In this document: positions 62,079 to 64,000 of the stretch, in pieces | How positions within the stretch are numbered: position 1 is the first letter of the stretch | Layout: each line of letters opens with the position of its first letter | Assembly: GCF_018614955.1 (NCBI RefSeq) | Contig: NZ_JAGGNV010000011.1 | Location: 1 to 64,000 of the forward strand | Direction of reading: 5' to 3' | DNA length: 64,000 bases | DNA from: Variovorax paradoxus | GTDB lineage: Bacteria > Pseudomonadota > Gammaproteobacteria > Burkholderiales > Burkholderiaceae_C | Translations under genes and position numbers: made by a program | The notes under the pieces: model-generated | Databases searched by the model: none | Seen by the model: only the letters and a program-made list of their open reading frames with translations | What the model was told of the DNA's origin: nothing

Positions 62079-62420
62079 ATGTTCAAATTCTTGCCGGCCC
62101 GTTGGCTGGCTGCCTTGCCCGCCCTGGCGGCTCTTGCAGCGGGCGCACAGACCGGCCCTGCGCCGACCACCGCTGCCGCCGCCGAACCTGCGGCACCGCT
62201 TTCCTTCCGCTCGGCCATGGAGGGCTACAAGCCTTTCACCGGGGAAAAGCCCATCCCCTGGAAAGAGGCCAACGAGACCGTCCATCGGCGCGGCGGCTGG
62301 CGTGCCTACGCCAAGGAGGGCGCGGGCGAAGCCGATGACAAGCCGGCCGGCGCCGCCGACCCGCACGCCGGCCATTCGATGCCCACGCCGATGGCAGCAC
62401 CCCCGAAGGAAAAGCCATGA
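62079..62420 (+). CDS. Small periplasmic protein of the copper island, unknown function
   Basis: 113 residues. Signal peptide MFKFLPARWLAALPALAALAAGAQ is followed by an Ala/Pro linker, then LSFRSAMEGYKPFTGEKPIPWKEANETVHRRGGWRAYAKEG, given here as SAMEGYKPF, PIPWKEANETV and GGWRAYAKE, and a PHAGHSMPTPMAAPP end with His and Met. Similar small ORFs sit before the TolC-like lipoprotein gene in other cop clusters. The start of that gene overlaps this stop by 4 nt (ATGA, 62417-62420), so it is part of that unit. No domain is recognised. Confidence 0.65.
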   Translation: MFKFLPARWLAALPALAALAAGAQTGPAPTTAAAAEPAAPLSFRSAMEGYKPFTGEKPIPWKEANETVHRRGGWRAYAKEGAGEADDKPAGAADPHAGHSMPTPMAAPPKEKP

Positions 62421-63781
62421 GGCGGCCGCTGCAGATCGCCTCGATCGCCCTCGCGGCTGCATTCCTCGCCGGCTGTGCTTCCGTCGGGATCGATGATGCG
62501 CTGAAGGAGACGAATTCCTCCGCCTCGCAGTTCACCGGGGGAAAGCTCGAACTGAGTCGGACCAGGGAGCAGCGGGAGGCCCGCACGGCGCTTTCCGAGG
62601 AACTGCTCGGCAAGCCGCTTTCTCAGGACGATGCAGTCCGGCTGGCGCTTGCGAACAGCCCTGCGGTCCAGGCGCTCATCGCGCAAAGCTGGGCCGACAT
62701 TGCCGCAGCCAATCAGACGAGCCGGCTGACCAACCCCGTGTTCAGCTTCGAGCGCATGCGCCTCGGCGACGAGCTCGAGATCGGGCGCTTGCTGTCCTTC
62801 GGACTGGTCGATCTGATCCTGCTGCCTCAGCGGCTGTCGATTTCCCGAAGCCAGGCCGCTCAGGCGCAGGTGCAGCTGAGCGGCGCGGTGGTGGACCAGG
62901 TGACGCAGGTGCGGCAAGCCTGGGTGCGCGCCGTCGCAGCCCGGCAGTCGCAGCAGTACGCCGAGCAGGTCAAGGCTTCGGCCGAGGCCAGCGCGGAACT
63001 CGCGCGGCGCATGCAACTCGTCGGCAACTTCAGCAAGCTGCAGCGCGCGCGCCAGCAGGTGTTCTATGCCGACGCCACGACGCAGCTCGCATCGGCCCGC
63101 CATGCGGACACTGCCGCCCGCGAGGAACTGGTCCGCGCCCTCGGCCTGGACGATGCGCAGTCCGCCAGGCTGAAGCTGCCGGAGCGCCTGCCGGATCTGC
63201 CCAAGGCACCTCGCGAAGCAAGCGAGGTTGCAACGACCGCCAGCGAGCAACGCCTGGACGTGCAGCAAGCCCGCGCGCAGCTCGACGTCGCCGGAAAGTC
63301 GCAGGGCATCAACCTGCTGTCGACCTTCATCGATGTGGAGGCGGGCATCAGGCGCGACACCGTGTTCAACAACGCGGCGGGCACCCGAGGAACGCGGCGC
63401 GGCTTCGAACTCGACATTCGATTACCGCTTTTCGATTGGGGGGCCGCCCAGCGGGATGCGCTGAATGCCCAGGCGCTCGCGGCGGCCAACCGCTACGACG
63501 CGACAGTTCGTGGCGCGACCTCTCAGCTGCGCGAGGGCTATTCCGCCTATCGCACGGCATACGACATCGCGCGCCACTACCGCGACGAGATCGTGCCGCT
63601 GCGCCAGGCCATGGCCGACGAGAACCTGCTTCGCTACAACGGGATGCTGATCGGCGTCTTCGAACTGCTTGCAGAAGCCCGCGACCAGATCGCAAGCGTG
63701 AACAACGCCATCCACGCGCAGCAGCAATTCTGGCTGGCGGACGCCGCGCTTGCGGCGTCGGTCATCGGCAAGCCCCTTTGA
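62417..63781 (+). CDS. TolC-fold outer-membrane lipoprotein of the copper island
   Basis: 454 residues. Lipobox LAGC with Cys 20 makes it a lipoprotein, unlike the CusC at 54935. The TolC fold is seen in two repeats (LSQDDAVRLALANSPAVQALIAQSWADIAAANQ, then QRLDVQQARAQLDVAGKSQ with the LPLFDWG strand). It is coupled to the small gene upstream and lies 9 nt before the multicopper oxidase start. It may form a second export path for copper or have its own partner outside the window. The separate role from CusC is unproven. Confidence 0.87.
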   Translation: MRRPLQIASIALAAAFLAGCASVGIDDALKETNSSASQFTGGKLELSRTREQREARTALSEELLGKPLSQDDAVRLALANSPAVQALIAQSWADIAAANQTSRLTNPVFSFERMRLGDELEIGRLLSFGLVDLILLPQRLSISRSQAAQAQVQLSGAVVDQVTQVRQAWVRAVAARQSQQYAEQVKASAEASAELARRMQLVGNFSKLQRARQQVFYADATTQLASARHADTAAREELVRALGLDDAQSARLKLPERLPDLPKAPREASEVATTASEQRLDVQQARAQLDVAGKSQGINLLSTFIDVEAGIRRDTVFNNAAGTRGTRRGFELDIRLPLFDWGAAQRDALNAQALAAANRYDATVRGATSQLREGYSAYRTAYDIARHYRDEIVPLRQAMADENLLRYNGMLIGVFELLAEARDQIASVNNAIHAQQQFWLADAALAASVIGKPL

Positions 63782-63790
63782 GGATCCCCC

Positions 63791-64000
63791 ATGACAAACA
63801 GACGTAACTTCCTGAGCGGCGCGGGTGCCGTCACCGGTGCCATCGCAGCCGCTTCGGTCAGCAAGGTGGCCATGGCGGCCTTGCCCGAACCGGTGCTGCA
63901 GACCCGGCCCGACACCATGCCGCCGCTCTCGCCCTCAACGGGGCGGCCGTACAACCCCGTCGTCACGCTCAACGGCTGGACGCTGCCTTGGCGCATGAAC
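63791..64000 (+). CDS. Multicopper oxidase, N-terminal part (continues beyond window)
   Basis: The first 70 codons are visible. A twin-arginine leader NRRNFLSGAGAVTGAIAAAS precedes VAMAALPEPVLQTRPDTMPPLSPSTGRPYNPVVTLNGWTLPWRMN, here cited as segments TGRPYNPVVTLNGWTLPW. This is the start of CopA/CumA-type multicopper oxidases that oxidise Cu(I) to Cu(II) in the periplasm. None of the copper-ligand motifs is yet reached, so the oxidase call depends on the N-terminal match and context. It lies 9 nt after the TolC-like lipoprotein gene. Confidence 0.75.
   Translation, partial: MTNRRNFLSGAGAVTGAIAAASVSKVAMAALPEPVLQTRPDTMPPLSPSTGRPYNPVVTLNGWTLPWRMN

Overview
The window reads as chromosomal DNA of a GC-rich betaproteobacterium of the Comamonadaceae (Burkholderiales), most like Variovorax. 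This is judged from codon use, protein content, the pcm/rhodanese/tolC/waaA gene order and two intergenic repeat types known from that group. No marker gene was seen, so the genus is an inference. Coding density is high on both strands. No tRNA, rRNA, CRISPR array, transposase or phage gene was found.

Positions 1-5500: the Gly/Arg-rich tail of a probable RNA helicase with its terminator, a small BON-like exported protein and a lipoprotein 5'-nucleotidase. A 468-bp gap follows, filled by two inverted copies of a palindromic repeat whose stems differ but stay complementary. Then comes a reverse-strand operon of rubrerythrin, a two-cluster HdrD/GlpC-like Fe-S protein and DUF3501. Positions 5600-14200 hold a divergent sugar-acid locus. 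The reverse arm has a 20-codon leader ORF, a 2-hydroxyacid dehydrogenase, a FadR-type regulator and a CUT1 ABC transporter. The forward arm has dgoK, dgoA and a class II aldolase.

Positions 14200-27300: an SDR, MATE and MFS exporters and a MarR regulator divergent from a thioesterase across two palindromes. Next is a Fur-box-preceded iron(III) ABC transporter whose permease/ATPase junction carries a repeat insertion. GST, glyoxalase I, a HAD dehalogenase, the Entner-Doudoroff pair eda/edd and a small OmpA-type protein follow. Positions 27300-34000: ChaC-like cyclotransferase, Cu/Zn SOD lipoprotein, MobA-like transferase, pdxH, AEC transporter, a TonB receptor with a small exported partner, and msrA.

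Positions 34000-51400: a TetR-controlled RND pump, then a PIMT-family protein, rhodanese, tolC, waaA and a phosphohexomutase. An AdaA-AlkA fusion with ogt, an EamA exporter, DUF1345, two multi-haem cytochromes c and a JmjC-like cupin protein follow. Positions 51460-64000 form a copper-resistance island: copA-cueR, a small exported Cys/Met protein, cusC, a CusB with a fused CusF domain, cusA, a Tat-exported CusF-like protein, two small exported proteins, a TolC-like lipoprotein and the start of a multicopper oxidase. Two near-identical CueR-type operators, before copA and after cusA, suggest one MerR regulator controls both parts. The genes would move Cu(I) out of the cytoplasm (CopA), bind it in the periplasm (CusF types), oxidise it (multicopper oxidase) and expel it (CusCBA).
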